Shown here piece by piece: positions 47,104 to 56,188 of a DNA stretch of 64,000 bases. The notes beneath the pieces were generated by a model that worked only from the letters and a program-made list of their open reading frames with translations, had not been told where the DNA came from and did no database searches. The stretch's first letter is position 1. Every line of letters begins with the position of its first letter. Both the position numbers and the translations under genes were made by a program. This DNA is from Terrabacter tumescens (GTDB lineage: Bacteria > Actinomycetota > Actinomycetes > Actinomycetales > Dermatophilaceae). The stretch spans positions 180,394 through 244,393 of the forward strand of contig NZ_BMNZ01000005.1 of assembly GCF_014646815.1 (NCBI RefSeq), read 5' to 3'.

Positions 47104-47146
47104 TAAGCGCTTGCTTACCTTGACGACAGTAGCCCCTCCCCGTCAA
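47104..47146 (-). promoter_or_regulatory. Putative promoter and TetR-type operator of the acyl-CoA operon
   Basis: On the minus strand a TTGACG (47146-47141) could be a -35 element. Nearer the gene lies the dyad TAAGC-N4-GCTTA (47104-47117), read as TAAGCAAGCGCTTA on the coding strand. Dyads of this type are bound by TetR-family regulators that control acyl-CoA operons in actinobacteria. No regulator gene is adjacent, and the -10 element is unclear. Confidence 0.5.
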
Positions 47147-47165
47147 GAGCCGCTCCCCCCTCAAC

Positions 47166-47448
47166 CGTCGAGAGGCCACAGTTTGCGGGTCCCGCCCCGT
47201 CGAGAGGCCACAGTTTGTGGGTTCCGGCCCGTCGAGAGGCCACAGTTTGCGCGTTCGGGCCCGTCGAGAGGCCACAGTTTGCGGGTTTCGGCCCGTCGAG
47301 AGGCCACAGTTTGCGGGTTCCGGCCCGTCGAGAGGCCACAGTTTGCGGGTTCCGGCCCGTCGAGAGGCCACAGTTTGCGGGTTCCGGCCCGTCGAGAGGC
47401 CACAGTTTGCGGGTTCCGGCCCGTCTAGAGGCCAGGCTTGCGGGTCCC
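47166..47448. repeat. 32-bp tandem repeat array (nine units)
   Basis: Nine head-to-tail copies with an exact 32-bp period start at 47166, 47198, 47230, 47262, 47294, 47326, 47358, 47390 and 47422. The core of the unit is CGTCGAGAGGCCACAGTTTG followed by CGGGTTCCGGCC. The last unit is degenerate and ends right at the stop codon of the esterase gene. Together with the upstream operator it makes up the 365-base gene-free stretch 47084-47448. Because 32 is not a multiple of three, it does not code. The units are contiguous without spacers, so this is not a CRISPR array. Confidence 0.9.
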
Positions 47449-48459
47449 TCAGCCGGTGACGCGGTGGACGAACGCGACGGCCCGGTCGAGCGCCTCCCGC
47501 CCGTCCGCACTGTCGAGGTCGAACTGGAACTCGTGGCCGAGCCGCGGCTCGTGGTCGTCGGCGTAGAGCAGGGCGTCGTGGTCGACGCCGTGCCGGTCGA
47601 GAGCCTCGACGAGCGCGTGGGTGTGCGGGAGCAGCGGGTCGCCGTTGCCGGCGGAGACGAAGGTCGGAGGGAACGACGGCGTGACGTGCCCCGGGACGGA
47701 GCCCTGGCGGGTGGTGCGCTCGTCGTGGCGCCGACTCGAGCCGAGGTAGGACCAGATGGCCGTGTCGATCAGCCAGCTGCCGAGCCGGGTCGACCCTTGC
47801 GCGAGGGTGAACTCGTAGGCGCCGCAGAACAGTACGAGGCCCTTGAGCGCCTCAGCCGGCAGGTCCACGTCGATGCCGACGTCCCTTGCATATGCCGTGT
47901 CGCTGACGAGCAGCCCGACCTGCGCGGCGATCTGGGCGCCGGCCGAGTCACCGGCGAGGACGATCCGCGAGGGGTCGATGCCCAGCCGGTCGGCGTGGTC
48001 GACGAGGTGGTCCAGGGCGGCCGCCACCTGCTTGACGGGGGTGGGATAGCGCGAGCCGGGGGCGATCGAGTAGTCGACCCCCACCGTCGTGAACCCCCGG
48101 CCGGCGAGCACCCGCAGGTAGTTGGCGACGTCGGTCTTGGACCCCGACACGAATGCCCCTCCGTGGACCCAGACGACCGTGGGCAGGGCCTCGTCACGGG
48201 CCGGGCGGAAGACGTCGAGCCTCCCGTCGGGGGACGCGATGTCGTAGGCCTCGTCGACGACCTCGACGAGGTCGCCCGGGACGTGCTTCTCCAGGGCGGA
48301 GCTCGCCCGTGCCGCTCCGCGGTCGAAGACGGCCCGGATGAGCAGCGCCGACGGCCAGGGCGTCGTCCGGGCGGTCACGAGCAGCGCGCCGGCCGCTGTC
48401 GCCGTGCCCAGTCCGACCCTGCGTGCGAGACCGCGGGATCGGTCGACGATGCCTACCAT
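47449..48459 (-). CDS. Alpha/beta hydrolase (HSL-type esterase)
   Basis: A 336-residue esterase of the hormone-sensitive-lipase family. The oxyanion-hole motif is VVWVHGGAF, the nucleophile Ser is in LAGDSAGAQIA, the acid residue lies near SAGNGDPLLP and the catalytic His in RLGHEFQFDL. An N-terminal hydrophobic stretch (LGTATAAGALLVTARTT) may anchor it to the membrane. ATG 48459. The gene is tightly bracketed by two arrays of the same 32-bp repeat in opposite orientation: one touches its stop codon, the other begins 20 bases before its start. Substrate unknown. Confidence 0.88.
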   Translation of the reverse strand: MVGIVDRSRGLARRVGLGTATAAGALLVTARTTPWPSALLIRAVFDRGAARASSALEKHVPGDLVEVVDEAYDIASPDGRLDVFRPARDEALPTVVWVHGGAFVSGSKTDVANYLRVLAGRGFTTVGVDYSIAPGSRYPTPVKQVAAALDHLVDHADRLGIDPSRIVLAGDSAGAQIAAQVGLLVSDTAYARDVGIDVDLPAEALKGLVLFCGAYEFTLAQGSTRLGSWLIDTAIWSYLGSSRRHDERTTRQGSVPGHVTPSFPPTFVSAGNGDPLLPHTHALVEALDRHGVDHDALLYADDHEPRLGHEFQFDLDSADGREALDRAVAFVHRVTG

Positions 48460-48479
48460 GTCGCGAATCTAGTCCGGTG

Positions 48480-48575
48480 ACCCGCAAACGTCGGCCTCTC
48501 GACGGTGGGGCACCCGCAAAGTCTGGCCTCTCGACGGTGGGGCACCCGCAAACGTTGGCCTTTCGACGGTGATGC
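48480..48575. repeat. 32-bp tandem repeat array, three units, inverted relative to 47166-47448
   Basis: Three contiguous 32-bp units start at 48480, 48512 and 48544. They read CCCGCAAACGTCGGCCTCTC followed by GACGGTGGGGCA, the reverse complement of the unit in the 47166 array with a few changes (GGGCAC instead of CGGAAC near the joint). The array lies between the divergent esterase and ligase genes and must include or neighbour their promoters. Confidence 0.88.
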
Positions 48576-48613
48576 AGGGGTTGGATGTGGGTGGGAGCGG
48601 GCAGGATCAGGTC

Positions 48614-50170
48614 ATGCAGCTCTCGGACGTCGTCGCCACCTCGCACACCGTCGCCGCCACGTCGTCGCGCACGGCCAAGGTCGAGGCGCTGGCCACCTGC
48701 CTGAAGCGCGCCGCGGAGGACGGGCCCGAGGTGGTCGAGGTCGTCACGGCGCACCTGTCGGGCACGCTCCCCCAGCGGCGCATCGGCGTGAGCTGGCGCG
48801 GCCTGCAGGGCCTGCCCGACCCGGCCGAGACCTCGACCCTCACGGTCGAGGAGGTCGACGCGGCTGCCTCGGCGATCGCCGGCATCGGCGGCTCGGGCTC
48901 GGCGGACGCGCGCTCGGCTGCCGTCCGCGACCTCTTCGCGCGCGCCACCGCCGACGAGCAGGCGTGGCTGCGCGGCCTCATCACCGGCGAGACCCGTCAG
49001 GGCGCCGGGGACGGGGTCATGCTGCAGGCCGTCGCCAAGGCGGCCGAGGTGCCAGACGCCGCCGTCCGCCGTGCCGTGATGCTGGCCGGTTTCGCCGGTC
49101 CCGTCGCGAGCGCCGCGCTCAGCGGGGGCGCCCCGGCCCTCGAGGCGCTGACCTTGGAGGTCGGCCGCCCGCTGCGGCCGATGCTGGCAGGCTCAGCGCC
49201 CGACGTCGCCGCGGCCCTCGCCACGCTGGGAGGCGAGGTCGTCGTCGAGACCAAGCTGGACGGCATACGCCTGCAGGCCCACGTCGACAACCGCACGAGC
49301 CCCGGCACGGTGCGCCTCTTCACACGCATGCTCGACGAGGTCACCGACCGGATGCCCGAGATCACCGAGGCGCTCGCGGCGCTCGACGTGGAGACGCTCG
49401 TGCTCGACGGCGAGGTCATCGCGCTCGGTGAGGGTGGTCGCCCCCAGCCGTTCCAGGTCACGGGCGCGCGCACGGCCAGCAGCGCCGACGTCGAGCGGCT
49501 GCGCGAGGAGGTGCCGCTGACGCCCTTCTTCTTCGACGTGCTCCACCTCGACGGCGCGGACCTGCTCGACGAGCCGGCCCACGTGCGCTGGGGCCACCTC
49601 GGACGCACCGTGCCGCCCGCGTGGCTCGTGCCGCGCGAGAGCACCGACGACCCCGAGCGGGCCCAGCAGTTCTTCAGCGACCTCGTCGCCGCGGGTCACG
49701 AGGGCGTGGTCGTCAAGGACCCCGCCCTGCCGTACGCCGCCGGCCGGCGCGGTCCGGGCTGGGTCAAGGTCAAGCCCCGGCACACCCTCGACCTCGTCGT
49801 GCTCGCCGTCGAGTGGGGCAGCGGCCGACGCAAGGGGTGGCTGTCCAACATCCACCTCGGGGCGCGCGACGCCGAGACGGGCGAGCTCGTCATGCTCGGC
49901 AAGACCTTCAAAGGGATGACCGACGAGATGCTCGCGTGGCAGACGGAGCGCTTCCGGGAGCTCGCCGTCGACCCGGCCGACGAGAGCGGCTGGGTCGTCA
50001 CCCTGCGGCCCGAGCAGGTCGTCGAGATCGCCTTCGACGGCGTGCAGAGGTCGACGCGCTACCCCGGCGGCATGGCGCTGCGCTTCGCCCCGGTGCTGCG
50101 CTACCGCGACGACAAGCCCGTCTCGGAGATCGACACCGTGCAGACCGTGAGGTCCCTCGCCGGCTGGTGA
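48614..50170 (+). CDS. ligB: ATP-dependent DNA ligase (LigB type)
   Basis: A 518-residue DNA ligase, the length expected for the mycobacterial LigB group. An N-terminal helical DNA-binding domain (1-200) is followed by the adenylation domain with the active-site Lys in VVETKLDGIRLQAH, then LFTRMLDEVTDR, LDGEVIAL, FFFDVLHLDG, GHEGVVVKDP and WVKVKP, the nucleotidyl-transferase motifs I to V. A C-terminal OB-fold carries VVEIAFDGVQRSTRYPGG. It seals nicks in DNA with ATP and is a second ligase beside the NAD-dependent LigA expected elsewhere; its role is likely repair. ATG 48614; a longer in-frame start at 48569 lies inside the repeat region and is unlikely. Confidence 0.92.
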   Translation: MQLSDVVATSHTVAATSSRTAKVEALATCLKRAAEDGPEVVEVVTAHLSGTLPQRRIGVSWRGLQGLPDPAETSTLTVEEVDAAASAIAGIGGSGSADARSAAVRDLFARATADEQAWLRGLITGETRQGAGDGVMLQAVAKAAEVPDAAVRRAVMLAGFAGPVASAALSGGAPALEALTLEVGRPLRPMLAGSAPDVAAALATLGGEVVVETKLDGIRLQAHVDNRTSPGTVRLFTRMLDEVTDRMPEITEALAALDVETLVLDGEVIALGEGGRPQPFQVTGARTASSADVERLREEVPLTPFFFDVLHLDGADLLDEPAHVRWGHLGRTVPPAWLVPRESTDDPERAQQFFSDLVAAGHEGVVVKDPALPYAAGRRGPGWVKVKPRHTLDLVVLAVEWGSGRRKGWLSNIHLGARDAETGELVMLGKTFKGMTDEMLAWQTERFRELAVDPADESGWVVTLRPEQVVEIAFDGVQRSTRYPGGMALRFAPVLRYRDDKPVSEIDTVQTVRSLAGW

Positions 50171-50253
50171 CGCTCGGGCGGAAGTCGCCCTGAGGAGTCG
50201 CGCTGAGGAGTCGTCCGGAGCGCGCTGTCCACCGGACCGGTCCTGGCTATCTG

Positions 50254-50282
50254 TTGCCTACGCCTTGGTACGTAGGTAAGTT
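50254..50282 (+). promoter_or_regulatory. nagZ-operon promoter overlapped by a probable MurR operator
   Basis: TTGCCT (50254-50259), a 17-base spacer and TAAGTT (50277-50282) form a plausible promoter. The inverted repeat TTGCCTACG (50254-50262) / CGTAGGTAA (50271-50279) overlaps it. ACGCCTTGGTACGTAGGTAA (50260-50279) recurs in the murQ promoter with two changes and one missing base. A repressor bound here would block RNA polymerase. GGAGG precedes the nagZ start at 50332. Confidence 0.65.
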
Positions 50283-50331
50283 CCGCCCAGAAGGCAGAAT
50301 GCGTCATTTCTTCACATCTTCTGGAGGCACC

Positions 50332-52150
50332 ATGACCATGTCCGATCTCTCACGTCGCTCCGTCATCGCCGGCGGTCTCGCCGCGGCGGCGGCCGGTGCC
50401 GCGGCGAGCAGCGCCCGCGCCGCCTCGACCTCCTCCCCGGCGGCGCTCGCCGGGGAGCACGGCTGGGTCACCTCGACGATCGCCCGCATGACGTTGGAGG
50501 AGAAGGTCGGCCAGCTCTTCATCCAGAACGTCTACGGCAAGGACGCCACGTCGCCCGACAGCCGCAACCTGCCGCTCTACGGCGTGGCGAGCCCGGCCGA
50601 GGTCGTGCAGAAGTACCACCTCGGCGGCGTCATCTACTTCGCCTGGACCGACAGCGTGCAGAACCCCCGACCAGATCGTCGGCCTCTCCAACGGCCTGCA
50701 GAAGGCGGCCCTGACGCAGTCGAGCAAGGTGCGCATCCCCCTGCAGGTCGCCATCGACCAGGAGCAGGGCGTCGTCACCCGCATCGGCCCGCCGGCCACC
50801 CAGTTCCCCGGGTCGATGGCCCTCGGTGCGGGCCGCAGCGCGCCCGACGCGCGCACCGCCGCCGCCATCACCGGCCGCGAGCTGCTCGCGATGGGCGTCA
50901 ACACCAACTTCGCCCCCGTGTGCGACGTCAACGTCAACCCGCTCAACCCGGTCATCGGCACCCGGTCCTTCTCCTCGCACCCCGACCTCGCCGCCGAGCT
51001 CGTCGCGGCGCAGGTCGCGGGCTACCAGCGCGACGGCGGGGTGTCCTCCTCGGCCAAGCACTTCCCCGGCCACGGCGACACCGCGACCGACAGCCACGTT
51101 GCGTTCCCCGTCATCACCCATACGCGCGAGCAGTGGGAGTCGATCGACGCGCCGCCCTTCAAGGCCGCGATCAACGAGCAGATCGACATGATCATGACGG
51201 CCCACCTGGCCTTCCCGGCGCTCGACGACTCGGGCAACCCGGCCACCCTGAGCAAGCCGATCATGACGGGCGTCCTGCGCGGCGAGCTCGGCTACGAGGG
51301 CGTCATCGTCACCGACTCGCTTGCCATGCAGGGCGTCCGTGATCTCTACGGCGACGCCGAGGTCGCCGTGCGCGCCCTCCTCGCCGGCGTCGACCAGCTG
51401 CTCATGACGCCGGCCATGGACGACGCCTTCGCCGCCGTCCTCGACGCCGTCCGCAGCGGCCGCATCCCGCGGGAGGACGTCGACGCCAAGGTCCGCCGCG
51501 TCCTGAGCCTGAAGTACCGCCGCGGCATCGTGGCGCGGCCCTACGCCGACCCGAGCGCCGTCTCGTCCGTCGTCGGCACCCCGTCCCACCTCGCCGCCGC
51601 CGACTCCGTGTCGGACCGCACGACGACGCTCGTCAAGAACGACGCCGAGGCGCTGCCGATCGCCCCCAAGGGCAAGAAGGTGCTCGTCACCGGCTACGGC
51701 GTCTCGACGACGGCCACCCTGGCTGCGGCGCTGACCGCCAAGGGCGCCACCGTCCAGACGGTCCAGACCGGCACGTCCCCCACCGATGCCCAGGTCGCAG
51801 CCGCCGTGGCCGCTGCCGCCGACAAGGACGTCGTCGTCGTCACCACGATGAAGGCGTGGGACACCAGCGTCACCGACAAGCGCGGCGGCCAGCAGAAGCT
51901 CGTCAAGCAGCTGCTCGCCACCGGGACGACGGTCGTCGTCGTCGCCGTGCGCGACCCCTACGACATCGCCTACTTCACGAGCGCTCCGACCTACGTCGCG
52001 ACCTACTCCTACAGCCCCGTCGCCATCGAGGCCGCAGCACGCGTCATCGTCGGCGACGTCGCCCCGACCGCGTCGCTGCCCGTCGACATCCCCGTCGCCG
52101 GAGACCCGGACACCGTCCTCTACCCCTTCGGCCACGGCCTCACCTACTGA
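50332..52150 (+). pseudogene. nagZ: nagZ: secreted GH3 beta-N-acetylhexosaminidase, frameshifted at a C run
   Basis: Encodes a secreted NagZ that removes GlcNAc from muropeptides or wall sugars. It starts at ATG 50332 behind GGAGG with a Tat-like signal (SDLSRRSVIAGGL). Reading frame 1 is normal to YFAWTDSVQNP; at a run of five C (50664-50668) the frame must shift by one base to continue as DQIVGLSNGLQKAAL and then VAIDQEQGVVTRI. After that the GH3 domain is complete: KHFPGHGDTATDSH with the catalytic His, VIVTDSLAMQGV with the nucleophile Asp, and a C-terminal domain as in Bacillus NagZ ending FPGHGLTY-like (PFGHGLTY). With four C the protein would be 605 residues. Either the gene is newly broken or switchable, or the base is a sequencing error. 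Everything downstream appears intact. Confidence 0.85.
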
Positions 52151-52151
52151 G

Positions 52152-53084
52152 ATGAGCGCCCTGAAGCGGATGGCCGTGGCGACGGCACTCGTCGTCGCCA
52201 CGGCCACGGCCACGGCCACCGCGGCGCTGCCCGCCAGCGCCGAGCTCGGCGGAGCGAACCCGGCGACCGGCCAGAGCATTCCGTCCGTTCGCGCGGTCGT
52301 CGCGACGTACAACATCCACGCCGGGGCGGGCAGCGACAACCTCTACGATCTCGATCGGACGGCCGCCGCCATCCGTGCGCTCGACGCCGACGTCGTCGGC
52401 CTCGAGGAGGCGGACGTCCGCTGGGGCGACCGCAGCCAATGGGAGGACACCGTCGCCGAGCTCGGTCGCCGGCTCGGCATGCGGACCGCCTTCGCCCCGA
52501 TCTACAGCCTCGCCCCTCCGACACCGGGCGCCCCCCGTCGGGAGTTCGGCGTCGCCCTGCTCTCGCGGCACCCGATCGTCGCCGTCGAGAACCACGACCT
52601 GACGCGCCTGTCGACACAGGACCCGAACCCGCTGCCCGCGCCGGCGCCGGGCTTCCTCGAGGCGACCATCCAGATCGGCGGCGCCCGCACCCACGTCTAC
52701 GTCACCCACCTCGACTACCGGGGGGACCCCACAGTTCGGCGGCTCCAGGTCGCCGACACCGTCGCCGTCCTGGGCGAGGACCCGGTAGGCGCCAACCAGG
52801 TGCTCCTCGGCGACCTCAACGCCGACGCAGGCGCCCCCGAGCTCGCAGGGCTCTGGACCCGCCTGCGTGACGCCTGGGCCGTGGCGCCGACCCGTGACGG
52901 CGAGCCGGGCCTCAGCTACCCCGCCATCAACCCCACCAAGCGCATCGACCTCGTCGCGGTCTCCCCCGGCATCGACGTCGTCGACGCGACCACCGCCCAC
53001 GACCCCACCCTCGTCGGCGCGAGCGACCACCGAGCAGTCGCCGCGACCGTCCTGCTCGACCAAGGATCGGAGAGCTCCAGATGA
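52152..53084 (+). CDS. Secreted EEP-family phosphoesterase in the MurNAc operon
   Basis: A 310-residue protein of the endonuclease/exonuclease/phosphatase superfamily with an Ala/Thr-rich signal peptide (MAVATALVVATATATATA). Active-site motifs are VATYNIHAG, GLEEADVRWG, LLGDLNADAG and GASDHRAVAAT. It begins one base after the nagZ stop and overlaps namZ by four bases (ATGA), so it is co-translated with peptidoglycan-sugar enzymes. The Bacillus cluster has no such gene. A secreted phosphodiesterase might free wall sugars from teichoic-acid-like phosphodiesters or extracellular DNA, but this is inference; the substrate is not shown by the sequence. Confidence 0.8.
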   Translation: MSALKRMAVATALVVATATATATAALPASAELGGANPATGQSIPSVRAVVATYNIHAGAGSDNLYDLDRTAAAIRALDADVVGLEEADVRWGDRSQWEDTVAELGRRLGMRTAFAPIYSLAPPTPGAPRREFGVALLSRHPIVAVENHDLTRLSTQDPNPLPAPAPGFLEATIQIGGARTHVYVTHLDYRGDPTVRRLQVADTVAVLGEDPVGANQVLLGDLNADAGAPELAGLWTRLRDAWAVAPTRDGEPGLSYPAINPTKRIDLVAVSPGIDVVDATTAHDPTLVGASDHRAVAATVLLDQGSESSR

Positions 53085-54403
53085 CCAACCTCAACCGCAG
53101 GCAGCTGCTCACCGCCGGCGCCCTCGGCGCCGTCGCCATCCCCGCCACCGCCGCGGGTTCCATTGCAGCGCAGACCGGCCCGACGGCATACGCCAGCAAC
53201 TACCCCAACAACCCGGTGACGACGGGTGCCCAGAGCGCGGCCGCCGCGAAGTGGTCGGCCCTGTCGGGACAGAAGGTCGGGGTCATCACCAACCCGACCG
53301 GCATCCTCACCAACCTGCGCACCATCGTCGACGAGATGCACGAGTCCGGCGCCGTCGACATCGTCGGCGTCTTCGGCCCCGAGCACGGCTTCCGCGGCAC
53401 GGCGCAGGCGGGCGACTCCGAGGGCAACCACACCGACCCGCGCACCGGGCTCATGGTCTACGACGCCTACGGCGCCAACGCGGCCAAGATGACGACGCTC
53501 TTCCGCACGGCCGGTGTCGAGACCGTCGTCTTCGACATCCAGGACGTCGGCGCGCGCTTCTACACCTACATCTGGACGATGTACACGGCCATGCGTGCGG
53601 CCGTCGCCGTCGGCGCCCGCTTCGTCGTGCTCGACCGCCCGAACCCCATCGGCGGCAAGGCGATCGGCCCGATGATGACGACGCCGTGGACCTCGGGCGT
53701 CGGCGCCAAGGAGATCGTCCAGGCGCACGGCATGACGGTCGGCGAGCTCGCCCGCTACTTCGACGGCGAGTTCCTCACCGCCGACGCGGGTGGCCGGCTC
53801 ACCGAGCTGTCCGTCATCGAGGTCAAGGGCTGGCGACGGGACGTGCCGTATGCCGTCACGGGCCTCCCGTGGGTCATGCCAAGTCCCAACATGCCGACTC
53901 CCGACACCGCGCTGGTCTACCCGGGCACCGGGATGTTCGAGGGCACCAACCTCTCGGAGGGTCGTGGCACGACGCGGCCGTTCGAGCTCGTCGGAGCACC
54001 GTTCGTCGACTACAAGTGGGCTGAACGTCTCGCAGCGCTCGACCTCCCGGGCGTCGGCTTCCGCGAGGCCTACTTCTCCCCGACCTTCAGCAAGCACACG
54101 GGCAAGGTCTGCGGCGGCGTGCAGGTCCACGTGACCGACCCCGCGGCGTTCGACCCGATCCGTTCCACCGTCGAGATGCTCGTCGCGGCCAAGGCGCTCT
54201 ACAGCGGCTTCGAGTGGCGCTACGACTCCTACGACCCGGCCCGGCCGTACTGGATCGACAAGCTGACCGGGTCGCAGCGGCTGCGCACCCAGATCTCAGC
54301 CGGCGCCCCCGCCGACGAGGTCGTCGGCGCCTGGCAGGACGAGCTGGCGGCGTTCGACGCCCGCCGCCGCCAGTACCTCATCTACCGCGGCCCGGAGGCC
54401 TGA
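53081..54403 (+). CDS. namZ: Exo-beta-N-acetylmuramidase NamZ (DUF1343, GH171)
   Basis: A 440-residue secreted enzyme that removes terminal MurNAc from peptidoglycan chains, complementing NagZ. It has a Tat-type signal (NRRQLLTAGALGAVAI). Family motifs are GVFGPEHGFRGTAQAGD, FDIQDVGARFYTYIWTM, VLDRPNPIGG and GTNLSEGRGTTRPFE, the conserved block of DUF1343 proteins such as B. subtilis NamZ (YbbC). The ATG at 53081 overlaps the preceding stop. Together with NagZ it would release free GlcNAc and MurNAc outside the cell for uptake by the ABC importer encoded downstream. Confidence 0.92.
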   Translation: MTNLNRRQLLTAGALGAVAIPATAAGSIAAQTGPTAYASNYPNNPVTTGAQSAAAAKWSALSGQKVGVITNPTGILTNLRTIVDEMHESGAVDIVGVFGPEHGFRGTAQAGDSEGNHTDPRTGLMVYDAYGANAAKMTTLFRTAGVETVVFDIQDVGARFYTYIWTMYTAMRAAVAVGARFVVLDRPNPIGGKAIGPMMTTPWTSGVGAKEIVQAHGMTVGELARYFDGEFLTADAGGRLTELSVIEVKGWRRDVPYAVTGLPWVMPSPNMPTPDTALVYPGTGMFEGTNLSEGRGTTRPFELVGAPFVDYKWAERLAALDLPGVGFREAYFSPTFSKHTGKVCGGVQVHVTDPAAFDPIRSTVEMLVAAKALYSGFEWRYDSYDPARPYWIDKLTGSQRLRTQISAGAPADEVVGAWQDELAAFDARRRQYLIYRGPEA

Positions 54404-54441
54404 GCGCGCACCCCACGCGTCCCCGACAATCCAGGAGTGAC

Positions 54442-56184
54442 ATGCGACTGCGCACCCTCGTCCCGGCCGCCCTCGGCAGCCTCGCCCTCGCGGGCAGCCT
54501 CGTGACGGCCGGCCCCGCCGGCCGCGCCGCGGCCGACGACTTCAGCAAGCCCGACCGTGGTTTCGCCCCGCCCAACACCGTCCTGTCCGACGCGAGCCCC
54601 GCGTCGGTCGGCCTCGGCCCGGCACCCATCGCCGAGGCCGTGGCGCAGATCCACGGCCACGAGCAGGTCGACCCGAGCGGGCACCCCCTCTTCGCCGGCG
54701 CCGTGGGGATCATGGGCCACGAGGGCCGCATCGTCGAGCGCGACGCGAGCGGCTGGGCGCTGCGCTACGCCGACGCGACCACCGAGCTCCCCCGCGACCA
54801 GTGGGAGCCGATGCGCACCGACACGATCTTCGACCTCGCCTCGGTCTCGAAGCTCTTCACCTCGATAGCCGTCGTCCAGCTCATCGAGGAAGGCCGCGTC
54901 TCCCTCGAGAGCCCGGTCGCGGCATACCTCCCCGAGTTCGCGGCGAACGGCAAGGAGTCCGTCACCGTGCGCCAGCTGCTGACGCACACGTCGGGCTTCA
55001 CGTCGTGGCTCCCGCTGTGGAGCAAGTGGCCCGACAAGGCCTCGCGCATCAAGGCCGTCATGGACCGGCCGCTCACCAACGCGCCGGGCTCGACCTACCT
55101 CTACAGCGACCTCAACCTCATCACCCTCGGCGTCATGGTCGAGAAGCTGCGGGGCGAGCCGCTCGACGCCGTCGTGCACGACCGCATCACCGCGCCGCTC
55201 GGCATCAAGGACACGGGCTACAACCCGACCGACAAGGCCCGCACGGCCGCCACGGAGTACCAGACGGCCCCGCCGCGCGGCATGGTGCGCGGCGAGGTCC
55301 ACGACGAGAACGCCTGGTCGCTCGGCGGCGTCGCCGGTCACGCCGGCGTCTTCTCCACCGTCGACGACCTCGCGGTCCTGTCGCAGGCCCTGCTCAACGG
55401 CGGCGCCTACCGCGGCGAGCGCATCCTCAGCCGCAAGAGCGTCGAGGCCCTCATCACCAACTTCAACGAGGCCTTCCCCGGCGACTCCCACGGTCTCGGC
55501 TTCGAGCTCGACCAGCGCTGGTACATGGACGCCCTGAGCGGCCCGCGCACCGCCGGCCACACCGGCTACACCGGCACCTCGATCGTCATCGACTTCACGT
55601 CGCGCTCGTTCGCCATCCTGCTCACCAACCGCGTGCACCCGTCCCGCAACTGGGGATCGATCAACCTCGCGCGGCGTGAGTGGGCGCACGGGCTCGCCGC
55701 GGCGATGGCCATCCGCCCCCGACACGGCGACACCGCCTGGTTCACCGGCGGCGAGAACGCGACGACGACCACGCTCACGACACCGGCCCTGCCGGTGGGC
55801 CCACGCGGCGGCCGGCTCGGCTTCGACCTCTTCCTCGACACCGAGGAGACCGACCTGCTCCACCTCGAGCGCTCGACCGACGGTGGCGCCACGTGGACGG
55901 GGCTGCCCTTCGACGTCGTCGACCGCGGCACGACCGAGACCGCCGACGGCGTCGTCTCCGGCTCCGGCACCAGGCGCTGGGTGCAGGTCCGGGCCGACCT
56001 GCCCGCCGGCTCGCAGCAGCTGCGCTGGCGGCACACGACCGACGGCGGCTACCTCGGCCGCGGCGTCGCCGTCGACGACGTCGTCGTCCAGGGCCCGGGC
56101 GGCGTCCTGCTCGACGGAGAGAAGACACCGGACGCCTTCACCGCAGACGGATGGCGCCTGTCCGGTCGCGACGCCGTAGCGTAG
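54442..56184 (+). CDS. Secreted beta-lactamase-fold serine hydrolase (AmiE-like) with extra C-terminal domain
   Basis: A 580-residue exported protein. A signal peptide (PAALGSLALAGSLVTAG) is followed by a class C beta-lactamase/PBP-fold domain: the S-x-x-K motif is in DLASVSKLFTSIAV, the Tyr motif in STYLYSDLNLITLG and the third motif in HTGYTGTSIVID. In the Bacillus cluster the homologue AmiE is a MurNAc-L-Ala amidase, so this enzyme may strip stem peptides from muropeptides. It is about 140 residues longer than that: from about residue 400 a beta-sandwich-like domain follows (GGRLGFDLFLDTEETD, RWVQVRADLPAGSQQLRWRH, VAVDDVVVQGPGG), perhaps for wall binding. ATG 54442 has CAGGAG upstream. Confidence 0.85.
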   Translation: MRLRTLVPAALGSLALAGSLVTAGPAGRAAADDFSKPDRGFAPPNTVLSDASPASVGLGPAPIAEAVAQIHGHEQVDPSGHPLFAGAVGIMGHEGRIVERDASGWALRYADATTELPRDQWEPMRTDTIFDLASVSKLFTSIAVVQLIEEGRVSLESPVAAYLPEFAANGKESVTVRQLLTHTSGFTSWLPLWSKWPDKASRIKAVMDRPLTNAPGSTYLYSDLNLITLGVMVEKLRGEPLDAVVHDRITAPLGIKDTGYNPTDKARTAATEYQTAPPRGMVRGEVHDENAWSLGGVAGHAGVFSTVDDLAVLSQALLNGGAYRGERILSRKSVEALITNFNEAFPGDSHGLGFELDQRWYMDALSGPRTAGHTGYTGTSIVIDFTSRSFAILLTNRVHPSRNWGSINLARREWAHGLAAAMAIRPRHGDTAWFTGGENATTTTLTTPALPVGPRGGRLGFDLFLDTEETDLLHLERSTDGGATWTGLPFDVVDRGTTETADGVVSGSGTRRWVQVRADLPAGSQQLRWRHTTDGGYLGRGVAVDDVVVQGPGGVLLDGEKTPDAFTADGWRLSGRDAVA

Positions 56185-56188
56185 GCCC

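Noticed and set aside
47166-47448. Possible CRISPR array because of regular 32-bp spacing
   Set aside because: The units are contiguous and nearly identical over the full 32 bases, with no unique spacers and no cas genes nearby. It is a tandem minisatellite.
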